Under the pieces are notes generated by a model. It worked only from the letters and a program-made list of their open reading frames with translations. It was not told the DNA's origin and did not search any database. A stretch of DNA of 64,000 nucleotides from Candidatus Alistipes stercoravium (GTDB lineage: Bacteria; Bacteroidota; Bacteroidia; Bacteroidales; Rikenellaceae), in NCBI GenBank assembly GCA_019119615.1, contig DWWQ01000011.1, forward strand, positions 1 to 64,000, written 5' to 3'. This document shows positions 1 to 9,596 of this stretch, one piece after another (position 1 is the stretch's first letter; the number at the start of each line of letters is the position of its first letter). The translations under genes were made by a program, and so were the position numbers.

Positions 1-165
1 GGTGTTGGGCCCGAAGTGGACGAAAAGGTTCATCTCCATGCGCTGCCAGGCAACCTGCTCGGGCGTCGGCAGGACGCCGTAGGGTTCGGGCGCGGGAGTG
101 GAGGTGCAGGCCGCGAGCAGCAGAAGGCCGCCGAAGGCCGCAAGGCGGGAAAGGATCGGTTTCAT
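1..165 (-). CDS. Partial lipoprotein, N-terminus of GH29 alpha-L-fucosidase-like protein
   Basis: Reverse complement reads MKPILSRLAAFGGLLLLAACTSTPAPEPYGVLPTPEQVAWQRMEMNLFVHFGPNT: lipobox LLAAC plus the GH29 N-terminal 'W...HFGpNT' pattern; runs off the left edge. Confidence 0.65.
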   Translation of the reverse strand, partial: MKPILSRLAAFGGLLLLAACTSTPAPEPYGVLPTPEQVAWQRMEMNLFVHFGPNT

Positions 166-189
166 GGATGGAAAAGGTTTTTTCGGATT

Positions 190-3100
190 TCAATAGCGGA
201 ACTGCCGGGCCCGCTCGGCGGACATCACCTCCTCGGGCACCACGGCGAAGCGCAGCGTATGGTCGTCGTCGCTCCAGAGCGTGCGCGACGGTTCGGGACG
301 CGAACCCCAGCTGTCGTAGCCCCCGACGCCCGTCTGCCGCAGGTCGAGGCACACCTCGACGAAGTCGCGCGGTGAGATGTCGTCGATATGGTGCTGACGG
401 GGCAGGCGGTTGTGCGCTTCGGCCGGGTCGTGCTCCTCGTCGGGCGTGAAGTTGAGCCACTGGTAGTCGCACGCGACGGCCTCCTCGGAGTCGAAATCCT
501 CGACGGCGTTGCGCAAGACGTTGAATTCGAAGAGGCTGTCGGCCACGAACGTTACCCCGCCGAGAGAGAGCTCCGTGCAGTCGGTATGGTGCCCGCACTC
601 CTGGGGCCGGACATAGGGGAAGTACTCCGCGGAGGCCGTCGAGCGGTATTCGCCCGGGCGGCTGCCGGCACAGCGGTCCCAGTAGTTCTCCGCGGGACCC
701 CGGCCGAAGTAGCGGAAGGCCTCGGCCGCGGCGGGCAGGCGCATCCGCACGCCGACGCGGGGGATGTCGGTCGGCTTTTCGGAGGCGACGCCCCCGAGAC
801 GCAGCTCCACGGCCACGATGCCCGAAGGATAGACCGTGCAGGCCATCGTGCAGGGATTCCCCGACGGCAGCGCATAGTCCGCTTCGAGAAGCGTGCCGCC
901 CGCGGGACCTGCCGCAACGCGCGTCGCGGCGCGGAAGTCGCGGCTCGCCTGCTTCCAGCACTGCGCACGGTGGGGCATGCCGTTGCCGTAGTCGTTGTCG
1001 GTCGGGGCGCGCCAGAAATTGGGGCGGAAGCCGAAGCCGTCGGCGAAGAGCTCGCGGCCGCGGATCCGGCAGGAGGTTACGGCGCCCTGCCGCTTGTCGA
1101 AGCAAAGCTCCACGCGGGGCGAGAAGATCCGGATGAGCGTGTCGTTCTCCTCAACCTCGCAGTGTCCCTTCTCCGCATAGGCCGTCCGCGTCGGGGCCTG
1201 CAGGGCGAAATGTTCGGTGGCGACGACCGTCCCGGCCGCGCAGAGCGGATCGGCATCGCGTGTCGCCAGGTCGAAGTCGATCCAGCAGCGGCGCCCCTCC
1301 GGCAGGCGGGGCAGCGCCACGGTAAACTCCTCGCCGCACTGGGGCGCCGTGTCGAGGTGCAGCACGCCCCGGCGGAGCGTCCGCCCGTGGGTCGAGACCC
1401 GGTAGCGGAGCTCATAGCCTCCCAGATCGGTGAAGTAGTGGCGGTTGAAGATCGTAAAACGGCCCGTCGCGGGGTCGGCGGAGGTGATGGCTACGGGCTG
1501 GTGGACGTAGGCCACCTCGGCCAGCGCGGGGTGCGGCTGCCGGTCGGGATTCACGATGCCGTTGCAGAGGAAGTTGCCCTGGCTCGGCGTACGGTCGCCG
1601 TAGTCGCCGCCATAGGCCCAGAAGGGCTCGCCCGCGGCATTCCGCGCGGCAAGGCCCTGATCGACCCAGTCCCAGATGAAGCCGCCCTGCAGGTTCGGCC
1701 AGGCGTAGATCGCCTCCCACTGCAGGTCGAGCGACCCGGTCGAGTTGCCCATCGCGTGGGCGTACTCCGAGGGGCAGACCGGACGGTCCGCGCCCTGCTC
1801 ACCCATGCGGCGGAACCACGCCGCCGAGGGGTATTGCGGCACGATCATGTCGGTGTTCCACTCCCGCACGGCCCGCTCGTAGCAGATCGGGCGGTGCATG
1901 CCCGCCTGCTCACGCCGTTCCAGCTCCTCGTAGGCACGGTAGAAGTTGTAGCCGTTGCCCGCCTCGTTGCCGAGCGAGAGGATCGCCACGCAGGGGTAGT
2001 TGCGCGTACGCAGGTACATGTTCAGGATGCGGTCCAGGTGCGCGGGGTACCACGCGCGGCGGTTGCCCAGCGTGCGCGTGAGGTCGTAGCCCATGCCGTG
2101 CGACTCGATGTTGGCCTCCGAGTAGACGTAGAAGCCGAGGCTGTCGCACAACTCGTAGAAGAAGCGAGGCAGCGGGTAGTGACTCGTGCGGATGGCGTTG
2201 ATGTTGGCCCGGCGCATGAGCCGGAGATCCTCCAGAAGCAGCTCGCGCGTGAGGTAGTGGCCCGTCCAGGGGTTGTGCTCGTGGTAATTGACCCCCTTGA
2301 ACTTCACCGGCTGCCCGTTTACGAGCAAGACGCGGCAGGGACGATCCGCGGAGTCGGGCCGCTCGGCGTCGGTGATCTCGAAGCGGCGGAAGCCCACGTT
2401 GAAACGCGCATACTCCCCGTCCACGCAAAGCAGCAGCGTGTAGAGCGCGGGATGCTCCGCCGACCACGGCCGCACGTCGGGCACCCGTCCCGTGAAACGG
2501 CATGCCCCGGAGAGGGTGCCGTCGCCCGAGAGCACCGCACGCCCGTCGGCGTCGAGCAGCTCGTAGGCGCAGTCGATGCGGCAGGCGGAGTCGGCCGCCA
2601 GGCGCAGCTCGAACAGGCCGTCACGCAGCCCCTTGTCGAGCGTCGAGACTACCTCGAAGTCGAAGCCCGTCGGGCGCCGCTCGCTCGAAAGGTAGACGCT
2701 GCGCTCGATGCCGCTCATGCGCCAGAAGTCCTGGCATTCGAGCCACGATCCCGTGCTCCAGCGGTAGATCTTGACCACAAGGTCGTTGTCGCCCTCGCGC
2801 AGCAAGGGGGTGATGTCGTAGCGCACGGCATTCTTCGAATCCTCGAAGTAGCCCGCCTCGCGGCCGTTCACATAGACGTACGCGCCGGACTTCGCGCCAC
2901 CGAAGTTAAGATAGACCGTGCGGCCGCGCCACGCATCGGGGACGCGGAACGTGCGGAAATAAACCCCCACGGGCGTCGCCTCGGGCAGCTGCGGGGGCTG
3001 CGGATCGACCGGCGCGAACTCGTAGACCGTATTGACGTAGATGGGCGTGCCGTGGCCCTGCACCTCCCAGTTGCCCGGGACGCGGATCGTCCCCCAGGCG

Positions 3101-3372
3101 GCCGCCTCGGCGGCGGTTGTCGCGGCGATGCCGGCGGGCAGCTGCTCCGGCGTGTCGAAGTAGCGGAAGCGCCACTCGCCGTCGAGCGAGCGGTAGTTCG
3201 CGCTCCGTTCGAAGGGGAGGGTGAGCGCCTCGCTGCGCGTCGGGTGGAAGATGATCTCCGTGCGGCGGCTCTCGCCGTTCACGTTGAAAACGGCAGGATC
3301 CTGCCAGCAGGGGGTTTGCGCGGAGGCTGCCGTCGCGGCAAGCAGCAGCAGGGCGACAATCGGGTTTTTCAT
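190..3372 (-). CDS. Beta-galactosidase, glycoside hydrolase family 2
   Basis: Signal peptide MKNPIVALLLLAATAASAQ. GH2 motifs RTSHYPLPRFFYELCDSLGFYVYSEANIESHGMGY, LGNEAGNGYNF and WDWVDQGL. Start chosen at 3372, not the ORF-track start 3597. Confidence 0.95.
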   Translation of the reverse strand: MKNPIVALLLLAATAASAQTPCWQDPAVFNVNGESRRTEIIFHPTRSEALTLPFERSANYRSLDGEWRFRYFDTPEQLPAGIAATTAAEAAAWGTIRVPGNWEVQGHGTPIYVNTVYEFAPVDPQPPQLPEATPVGVYFRTFRVPDAWRGRTVYLNFGGAKSGAYVYVNGREAGYFEDSKNAVRYDITPLLREGDNDLVVKIYRWSTGSWLECQDFWRMSGIERSVYLSSERRPTGFDFEVVSTLDKGLRDGLFELRLAADSACRIDCAYELLDADGRAVLSGDGTLSGACRFTGRVPDVRPWSAEHPALYTLLLCVDGEYARFNVGFRRFEITDAERPDSADRPCRVLLVNGQPVKFKGVNYHEHNPWTGHYLTRELLLEDLRLMRRANINAIRTSHYPLPRFFYELCDSLGFYVYSEANIESHGMGYDLTRTLGNRRAWYPAHLDRILNMYLRTRNYPCVAILSLGNEAGNGYNFYRAYEELERREQAGMHRPICYERAVREWNTDMIVPQYPSAAWFRRMGEQGADRPVCPSEYAHAMGNSTGSLDLQWEAIYAWPNLQGGFIWDWVDQGLAARNAAGEPFWAYGGDYGDRTPSQGNFLCNGIVNPDRQPHPALAEVAYVHQPVAITSADPATGRFTIFNRHYFTDLGGYELRYRVSTHGRTLRRGVLHLDTAPQCGEEFTVALPRLPEGRRCWIDFDLATRDADPLCAAGTVVATEHFALQAPTRTAYAEKGHCEVEENDTLIRIFSPRVELCFDKRQGAVTSCRIRGRELFADGFGFRPNFWRAPTDNDYGNGMPHRAQCWKQASRDFRAATRVAAGPAGGTLLEADYALPSGNPCTMACTVYPSGIVAVELRLGGVASEKPTDIPRVGVRMRLPAAAEAFRYFGRGPAENYWDRCAGSRPGEYRSTASAEYFPYVRPQECGHHTDCTELSLGGVTFVADSLFEFNVLRNAVEDFDSEEAVACDYQWLNFTPDEEHDPAEAHNRLPRQHHIDDISPRDFVEVCLDLRQTGVGGYDSWGSRPEPSRTLWSDDDHTLRFAVVPEEVMSAERARQFRY

Positions 3373-3467
3373 GGGTGCAGTGCGGTTTGTCCTTCGGAAA
3401 GGCCGCGAAACGGCGGCGCGGGCCGAAGCCTCCGCCGCAAACGCGCGGATCCCGAAGCGATTTCGGA

Positions 3468-3475
3468 CAAATATA
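3468..3475 (-). promoter_or_regulatory. Bacteroidota -7 element (TATATTTG on minus strand) for the GH2 gene
   Basis: CAAATATA on plus strand about 95 bp upstream of the 3372 start; matches TAnnTTTG. Confidence 0.5.
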
Positions 3476-3612
3476 GCAAAAAAAAGGGAATTTCCACCCG
3501 TCCCGGCCCTCCGGAAGGAGCTCCGCCGGGGAAAGGGCGCAGGCCGCGGCGGAAAAAATTCCCGCATGAACGAATTTTTCCCGCCCAGCTTTTTCATTCT
3601 GAAGAATTTGGC

Positions 3613-3620
3613 TATCTTTG
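3613..3620 (+). promoter_or_regulatory. Bacteroidota -7 element TATCTTTG for rplY-pth
   Basis: TATCTTTG upstream of 3734. Confidence 0.55.
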
Positions 3621-3733
3621 CACCCGAAACAGGCGGAATTGGGATGCCCGCCCGCGGAAATTCCGGAAACGATCCTCCGCGGAGCAGGCGTTGAGAACCG
3701 CCGCAGGTAACACTTTAAAAACATTACAACACC

Positions 3734-4306
3734 ATGAAAACCATTTCGGTAAAGGCTGTGAAGCGCGCCGACTTCGGCAAGAAGGCAGCCAAGGCCGTAC
3801 GTCGCGAGGGTCTGGTACCCTGCGTACTGTGCGGCAACGGCGAGACGGTCTCCTTCTCGGTAGACCCCCGCGAGATCAAACCCCTGATCTACACCCCCAA
3901 CTCGTACATCGTAGAGTTCGACTTCGACGGCAAGAAGGAGCAGGCCGTACTGCGTGAGGCCCAGTTCCACCCCGTACGCGAGGAGATCCTCCACCTGGAT
4001 TTCTACCGCATCGCTGCCGGCAAGCCCGTATCGATCGCCATCCCCGTACGCCTGACCGGTAACGCCGAGGGTGTGAAGGTCGGCGGCAAGCTCGTCCTCT
4101 CGGCCCGCAAGCTCACCGTGAGCGCCACGGTGGAGAACCTTCCCGACGAGATCGTCGTGGACGTTACGCCGCTGGGCGTGGGCAAGACGATCTTCGTAGG
4201 CGACCTCCAGTTCGAGAACCTGCGCTTCGTAACCCCCGCAACGACCGCCGTATGCGCCGTCCGCGTAACCCGTGCTTCGCGCGGTGCCGCCGACGCTGCG
4301 AAATAG
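3734..4306 (+). CDS. rplY: 50S ribosomal protein L25/general stress protein Ctc
   Basis: 190 aa; GLVPCVLCGNGETVSFSVDPREIKPLIYTPNSYIVEFDFDGKKEQAVLREAQFHPVREEILHLDFYRI is typical of the L25/CTC family. Confidence 0.93.
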   Translation: MKTISVKAVKRADFGKKAAKAVRREGLVPCVLCGNGETVSFSVDPREIKPLIYTPNSYIVEFDFDGKKEQAVLREAQFHPVREEILHLDFYRIAAGKPVSIAIPVRLTGNAEGVKVGGKLVLSARKLTVSATVENLPDEIVVDVTPLGVGKTIFVGDLQFENLRFVTPATTAVCAVRVTRASRGAADAAK

Positions 4307-4319
4307 TCGCCCGTAGACG

Positions 4320-4883
4320 ATGAAATACCTCATTGTTGGGTTGGGTAACATCGGCATGGAGTATGCCGGAACCCGCCACAACATCGGATTCAAGGTGTTG
4401 GACGCCCTCGCAGAGGCGTCCAACGCTGTTTTTACCACCGTGCGCTACGGCGACATGACCGAGGTGCGGCACAAGGGCCGCACGCTGCTGCTGCTCAAGC
4501 CCTCGACCTACATGAACCTCTCGGGAAAGGCCGTACGCTACTGGATGGAGGCCGAGAAGATCGCTCCGGAAAACCTGCTGGTCATCTCCGACGACATCGC
4601 CCTGCCGTTCGGCACGCTGCGTCTCCGACCGAAAGGGAGCGCCGGAGGCCACAACGGCCTGAAGAACATCGCCGAACTGCTCGGCACGGAGGAGTTCGCC
4701 CGCATGCGCTTCGGCATCGGCGGCGACTTCCCCAGGGGCCACCAGGTGGACTACGTCCTCGGCGAGTGGACCGACGAGGAGCTCCGGGCGATGCCCGAGC
4801 GGCTCAAGCTCTTCGTCGAAGCCATCCGCTCGTTCGCAACCGTCGGATGCGCCCTGACGATGAACAACTACAACAAGAAATAA
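4320..4883 (+). CDS. pth: Peptidyl-tRNA hydrolase
   Basis: [67 protein letters not shown]. Confidence 0.96.
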   Translation: MKYLIVGLGNIGMEYAGTRHNIGFKVLDALAEASNAVFTTVRYGDMTEVRHKGRTLLLLKPSTYMNLSGKAVRYWMEAEKIAPENLLVISDDIALPFGTLRLRPKGSAGGHNGLKNIAELLGTEEFARMRFGIGGDFPRGHQVDYVLGEWTDEELRAMPERLKLFVEAIRSFATVGCALTMNNYNKK

Positions 4884-4918
4884 TCCCGGAGCGGACCCGC
4901 CCCGCGGGAAAAACCGCC

Positions 4919-4953
4919 GAAAGGAACCGGAAACCCCGGTTCCTTTCTTTTTT
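4919..4953 (+). terminator. Rho-independent terminator after pth
   Basis: GAAAGGAACCGG-AAACC-CCGGTTCCTTTC followed by TTTTTT; perfect 12-bp stem. Confidence 0.85.
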
Positions 4954-5116
4954 CGGGACATTTCGCGGCAGCGGGACCCCGATCCGCACCGCCCGATTCG
5001 GCCATTCATAAGTCCGTTCCGGACACCCTTCAGACCCGTTCCGACCACCTCCGAAACCGGGCGGGAAACGCCGCATAACCGAACGCACAATTTATTGACG
5101 TACAAATTATTACACG

Positions 5117-5138
5117 CATTTTTCACCCCCGAAAAATG
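5117..5138. repeat. Inverted repeat CATTTTTC-ACCCCC-GAAAAATG upstream of the capsule promoter
   Basis: Perfect 8-bp arms abutting the -33-like TTTG at 5139-5142. Confidence 0.6.
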
Positions 5139-5162
5139 TTTGGCAGTTCCGGTTTTTTTACC

Positions 5163-5170
5163 TACTTTTG
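5163..5170 (+). promoter_or_regulatory. Candidate capsule-locus promoter -7 element TACTTTTG, with -33-like TTTG at 5139-5142
   Basis: TTTG-N20-TACTTTTG upstream of upxY with a leader of about 160 nt. Confidence 0.55.
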
Positions 5171-5183
5171 TTCAACGCCGCAG

Positions 5184-5200
5184 TTCCTGCCCGACAGGAA
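5184..5200 (+). promoter_or_regulatory. Hairpin at the 5' end of the capsule leader
   Basis: TTCCTG-CCCGA-CAGGAA, 14 nt downstream of the -7 element. Confidence 0.4.
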
Positions 5201-5331
5201 ACACGGCTTCCGTAAGAGGGATTCTTCCGCATGGAGGATGTGCAAACAGTTGATATCCGGCAAGTTATACGGGCATCGACGACCCCGGGGAATGTCCCTT
5301 CCACAAAAAATCCAGAAAAACATTCCGGCAT

Positions 5332-5874
5332 ATGGTCGATCCACAGGGAGCCTGGTACGTTCTCCGCGTTACCTACCAACGGGAACTCCCGACCAGGGAG
5401 GCACTCACGCGTCTCGGCATCGAGACCTTCGTCCCCGAACGGATCGTCCGGCGCCGCGACCGGCGGGGACGCTTCTGCACGGTCCGCGAGGCGGCCCTGC
5501 ACAACTACATCTTCGTCCGCACGACCAAACGGGTCATCGACGAACTGAAAACCTTCCGGCTGCCGATGCTCCGCTATGTGATGCATGTGGAGGAGGGACT
5601 CAACCGCCCGATGATCGTTCCCGAAGCCCAGATGCGCCACTTCATGGCCGTCGCCGGAAGCCTCCAGCCGCAGGTTCTCTACCTCTCGCCGTCGGAGCTG
5701 GACCTCGCGAAAGGCGACCGCGTACGCATCACGGGCGGCCTTTTCGCCGGGGTCGAAGGCATCCTGCTGCGGATCCGACAGGCCCGCGAACGCCGCGTCA
5801 TCGTCTCGATCGAAGGGGTCGCGGCCGTGGCCACGACATCGGTGCCCGCCTCGCAGATCGAGAAGATTCCCTGA
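5332..5874 (+). CDS. UpxY-family (NusG-like) transcription antiterminator
   Basis: WYVLRVTYQRELPTREALTRLGIETFVP; first gene of the capsule locus; C-terminal KGDRVRITGGLFAGVEGILLRIR is KOW-like. Confidence 0.85.
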   Translation: MVDPQGAWYVLRVTYQRELPTREALTRLGIETFVPERIVRRRDRRGRFCTVREAALHNYIFVRTTKRVIDELKTFRLPMLRYVMHVEEGLNRPMIVPEAQMRHFMAVAGSLQPQVLYLSPSELDLAKGDRVRITGGLFAGVEGILLRIRQARERRVIVSIEGVAAVATTSVPASQIEKIP

Positions 5875-5957
5875 TGCCGGAAACTCCTTTACCACTTCAC
5901 GACAGACACCCGTTCGACCCGAATCATGGGGAGAGAAAAAAGTATTCAAGGTCAGAT

Positions 5958-7130
5958 ATGGGATCGCATATTTTCGCTCAAACGACGCTGCTGCCGTTTC
6001 TCACGGCATTGCTGTGCGTCGGCATCGCCCATCCTACGATGGTCCGCATCGCCCACCTGAAAGACATCGTCGATGTTCCCGACGCCCGCAAGCTGCAGCG
6101 GACCCCCATCCCGATCATGGGAGGGATCTGCGTCTTTCTGGGGGGCATTACGGGAATCGGCATTTCGAGCTTCTTCGAGGCCAACGCCGACCTGTTCGTC
6201 GTCGTCATGGCCATGACCGTCATGCTCTATACGGGGACCATCGACGACATCCTGGGGCTCTCGCCCCGCATCCGCCTGGTGATCGAGATCCTCACGGTAC
6301 TCTGCCTGATCGGCATCGGAGGCTACGTCCTCAATGATTTCCACGGTCTGTGGGGGCTGGGGATCATCCCGATGTGGGCCGCCGTGCCGCTGACGGTCTT
6401 CGCCGCTGTGGGAATCATCAACGCCATCAACCTCATCGACGGCGTGGACGGCCTCTCGTCGGGATTCTGCATCATGGCCTGCGTCATGTTCGGATGGCTC
6501 TTCTACCTCGCGGGCGACACCTCGATGACGATCCTCGCCGCCGTGTCGGCCGGGGCGCTCGTCCCCTTCTTCCTGCACAACGTCTACGGCAAAACCTCGA
6601 AGATGTTCATCGGCGACGGCGGGACCCTCGTGCTGGGAACCGTCATCTCGATCTTCGTGATCCGGATCCTCCAGAACGGCATGCCCTGCGAACACTATGT
6701 CGGCCGGAACATGGGGCTCATCCCCTTCACGCTGGCCGTCCTCGCCTTCCCGGTCTTCGACACGCTGCGCGTCATGTGCGCCCGCATCCTGCGCGGCGTC
6801 TCCCCCTTCCTCCCCGACAAGACCCACCTGCACCACCTCTTCATCTCGCTGGGCTTCTCGCATGCCGGGACCACCGTGGTCATCCTGACCCTCAACCTGC
6901 TCGTCGTCCTGGCCTGGTGGGCGGCCTACGCCGCCGGGGCCTCCATCGACCTGCAGCTCTACCTGGTACTCCTCCTCGGGGTGCTCATCACCACGGGGAT
7001 CTACTACCCGCTGCGGCGGCTGAACCCCTCGGGACACGCCTTCCGCAGGCTGCGCCGCCTGGGCCGCCTCTCGCACATCGAACGCACGGGACCCGTGCTG
7101 TGGCTGCAGCGGTTGATAGACCGAATGTAG
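5958..7130 (+). CDS. MraY/WecA-like undecaprenyl-phosphate sugar-1-phosphate transferase
   Basis: VPDARKLQRTPIPIMGGICVFLG, GTIDDILGLSPRIRL, NLIDGVDGLSSG, FIGDGGTLVLG, DKTHLHHLFI. Start set at 5958, not the ORF-track 5136. Confidence 0.93.
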   Translation: MGSHIFAQTTLLPFLTALLCVGIAHPTMVRIAHLKDIVDVPDARKLQRTPIPIMGGICVFLGGITGIGISSFFEANADLFVVVMAMTVMLYTGTIDDILGLSPRIRLVIEILTVLCLIGIGGYVLNDFHGLWGLGIIPMWAAVPLTVFAAVGIINAINLIDGVDGLSSGFCIMACVMFGWLFYLAGDTSMTILAAVSAGALVPFFLHNVYGKTSKMFIGDGGTLVLGTVISIFVIRILQNGMPCEHYVGRNMGLIPFTLAVLAFPVFDTLRVMCARILRGVSPFLPDKTHLHHLFISLGFSHAGTTVVILTLNLLVVLAWWAAYAAGASIDLQLYLVLLLGVLITTGIYYPLRRLNPSGHAFRRLRRLGRLSHIERTGPVLWLQRLIDRM

Positions 7131-7157
7131 CGCCTCCCCAAAAACACCCAACCAAAC

Positions 7158-9590
7158 ATGATGCGACGAATTTTCGGATTTTCGGCGCTGCTGCTTCTCC
7201 TCGCCGCAGGCAGCGCCTCCGCACAATCCCCGATGAGCGACGAGGCCGTGGTCCGGTATGCCCTTTCGGCCCGGCAGGCGGGCAAGAGCGACCAGCAGAT
7301 CGGCCGCGAGCTGCTGGCCCGGGGCGTAACGCCCGAACAGGCGGAGCGTCTGAAAAAGAGATACGAAGCCAGCCAGGGCAGCGAGAGCGCCGTAGCGGAC
7401 CAGAGTCTCGCGGGACAGCGCCGCGAGCGGCGGCAATCGGCGCAGGAGCGGCTGACGGCCGGGAGCCTCGATGTCGTGAGCGCCACGGTCAGCGACCCCA
7501 CGGAGGGCGCCACGGACCCCCGCACGGTCTTCGGCCGCAGCATCTTCCGCGAACCGGCCCTGACGTTCGAGCCCAATGAAAACCAGGCCACGCCCGAAAA
7601 CTACCGGCTGGGGCCCGGCGACGAGGTGATCATCGACATCTGGGGCGAGAACGAGCGGAGCCTCCGCGAGGAGATCTCCCCCGAAGGCAACATCATGGTC
7701 GAACAGGTCGGCCCGGTCTACCTGAACGGGCTGACGATCCGCGAGGCGAACGAGCGGCTCCGCAACGCCTTCAGCCAGATTTACGCCGGCGTATCGGGTG
7801 CGGAGCCCTCGTCGGAGGTGCGCGTAACGCTGGGGCGGCTGCGCACGATCCAGGTCAATGTCCTGGGCGAGGTGGCCACGCCGGGCACCTACCGTCTCTC
7901 CTCCCTGGCCACGGTATTCCACGCCCTCTACCGGGCCGGGGGCATCACTCCGATCGGCAGCCTGCGCGACATCCGCGTCATGCGGGGCGGCCGCGAAGTG
8001 GCCCGCGTGGACATCTACGACCTGCTCATGAACGGGAGGCAGGGCGGCGACATCCGCCTCGAGGAGGGTGATGTGATCGTCGTTCCGCCCTACGGCCTGC
8101 TGGTCGGGGTCTCGGGAAATGTCAAACGCCCGATGTACTACGAGATGAAGCCCGGCGAGAGCCTGCAAAAACTGATGGAGTATGCCGGAGGCTTCACGGG
8201 CGACGCCTACCGGGACGAGGTCCGCGTCATCCGCGAATCGGGCCCCGAATACCAGATATACAGCGTCCGGAAGCCGGACTTCACCCGCTGGGCGCTCGAG
8301 GACGGAGACGCCGTAACGGTCGGTTCCGTGCTGGACCGCTTCGCCAACCGCGTGGAGGTGCGCGGAGCCGTCTTCCGCGAAGGGATGTACGAGCTGGGCG
8401 GCGGGACGAACACCGTGCGGGGTCTGATCGAACGGGCCGGGGGGCTGCAGGGAGACGCTTTCCCGGGACGCGCCCTGCTGCTGCGCGAACGCGGGGACCT
8501 CTCGCTCGAAATGGTGGCCCTGGACCTTGCCGGGGTGATGTCGGGCGAGGCGCCCGACGTCGGGCTGCAGCGCAACGACGTGCTCATCATTCCGAGCATC
8601 CATGAGCTCGAGGAGCGCGGAACGCTCACGATCGGCGGCGAGGTGGCCCGGCCGGGGACGTATCCCTACGCCGCGAACATGACGGTCGAGGACCTTGTCG
8701 TCGAGGCCGGAGGACTTCTGGACGGCGCATCGACGGCCCGCATCGACATCTCGCGCCGCATCAAGGACCCCGGGAGCCTGACCCCCGCGAGCGAACTGGG
8801 GCGCACCTACACCTTCGCACTCAAGGAGGGACTCATCGTGGACGGGGATCCCGGCTTCGAACTGATGCCCTACGACATCGTGGAGGTGCGCCGCAGCCCG
8901 GCCTACCGGCCGCAGCAGCAGGTCGCGATCGACGGCGAGGCGCTCTTCCCGGGCAACTATACGCTCATCCGCAAGAACGAGCGCCTTTCGGACCTCGTCG
9001 CCGAGGCCGGGGGCCTCACGCCGGATGCCTACGCCCACGGCGCGCGGCTGATCCGCCGCATGAACGACGAGGAGCGCGCCGTACGCGAGGCGACGCTCCG
9101 CGTGGCGCTCCAGAACCGGCAGGGCGGCGACTCGCTCGCCGTGGAGAAGCTCCAGCTGGACGATTCCTACACCGTCGGCATCGAACTCGACCGGGCGCTC
9201 GACGCCCCGGGATCGGACTACGACATGGTGCTCCGCGAAGGCGACCGGCTCATCATCCCGCAGTATGTCTCCACGGTGAGCATCTCGGGCGAGGTGATGT
9301 ACCCCAATACGGTACTCTACATCCAGGGAAAGGAGCTGAAATACTATGTAAGCCAGGCCGGCGGCTACGGATTCCGCGCCAAGCGATGCCGCGCCTACAT
9401 CGTCTACATGAACGGCACGGTGGCCCGCGTCCGCGCCCTGCGCAAGGCGCGCATCGAACCGGGCTGTCAGATCATCATCCCCTCGAAGCGCGAACGCAAG
9501 GGATTGAGCCTCCCGGCCGTCATGAGCCTCGCCACCTCGGCCGCCTCGATCGGAACGATGGCCGCAACCATTGCCAACCTCTCGAAATAG
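7158..9590 (+). CDS. Polysaccharide export protein (Wza-like, multiple SLBB domains)
   Basis: Signal peptide; YRLGPGDEVIIDIWGENERSLREEISPEGNIMVEQVGPVYLNGLTIREA; repeated SLBB-like units such as VEVRGAVFREGMYELGGG and LTIGGEVARPGTYPYAANMTVEDLVVEAGGL. Confidence 0.92.
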   Translation: MMRRIFGFSALLLLLAAGSASAQSPMSDEAVVRYALSARQAGKSDQQIGRELLARGVTPEQAERLKKRYEASQGSESAVADQSLAGQRRERRQSAQERLTAGSLDVVSATVSDPTEGATDPRTVFGRSIFREPALTFEPNENQATPENYRLGPGDEVIIDIWGENERSLREEISPEGNIMVEQVGPVYLNGLTIREANERLRNAFSQIYAGVSGAEPSSEVRVTLGRLRTIQVNVLGEVATPGTYRLSSLATVFHALYRAGGITPIGSLRDIRVMRGGREVARVDIYDLLMNGRQGGDIRLEEGDVIVVPPYGLLVGVSGNVKRPMYYEMKPGESLQKLMEYAGGFTGDAYRDEVRVIRESGPEYQIYSVRKPDFTRWALEDGDAVTVGSVLDRFANRVEVRGAVFREGMYELGGGTNTVRGLIERAGGLQGDAFPGRALLLRERGDLSLEMVALDLAGVMSGEAPDVGLQRNDVLIIPSIHELEERGTLTIGGEVARPGTYPYAANMTVEDLVVEAGGLLDGASTARIDISRRIKDPGSLTPASELGRTYTFALKEGLIVDGDPGFELMPYDIVEVRRSPAYRPQQQVAIDGEALFPGNYTLIRKNERLSDLVAEAGGLTPDAYAHGARLIRRMNDEERAVREATLRVALQNRQGGDSLAVEKLQLDDSYTVGIELDRALDAPGSDYDMVLREGDRLIIPQYVSTVSISGEVMYPNTVLYIQGKELKYYVSQAGGYGFRAKRCRAYIVYMNGTVARVRALRKARIEPGCQIIIPSKRERKGLSLPAVMSLATSAASIGTMAATIANLSK

Positions 9591-9596
9591 CCCCGC

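Noticed and set aside
388-3957. Long antisense ORFs in the track (e.g. 388-3957 +, 5952-10688 -, 16752-19178 -, 45301-47433 -)
   Set aside because: They lie opposite clear conserved genes and have R/A/G/V-rich shadow composition typical of high-GC DNA; no recognisable domains.
5100-5335. Invertible promoter (phase-variable capsule) upstream of upxY
   Set aside because: Only a short local inverted repeat was found; no pair of long repeats flanking the promoter and no adjacent invertase gene.
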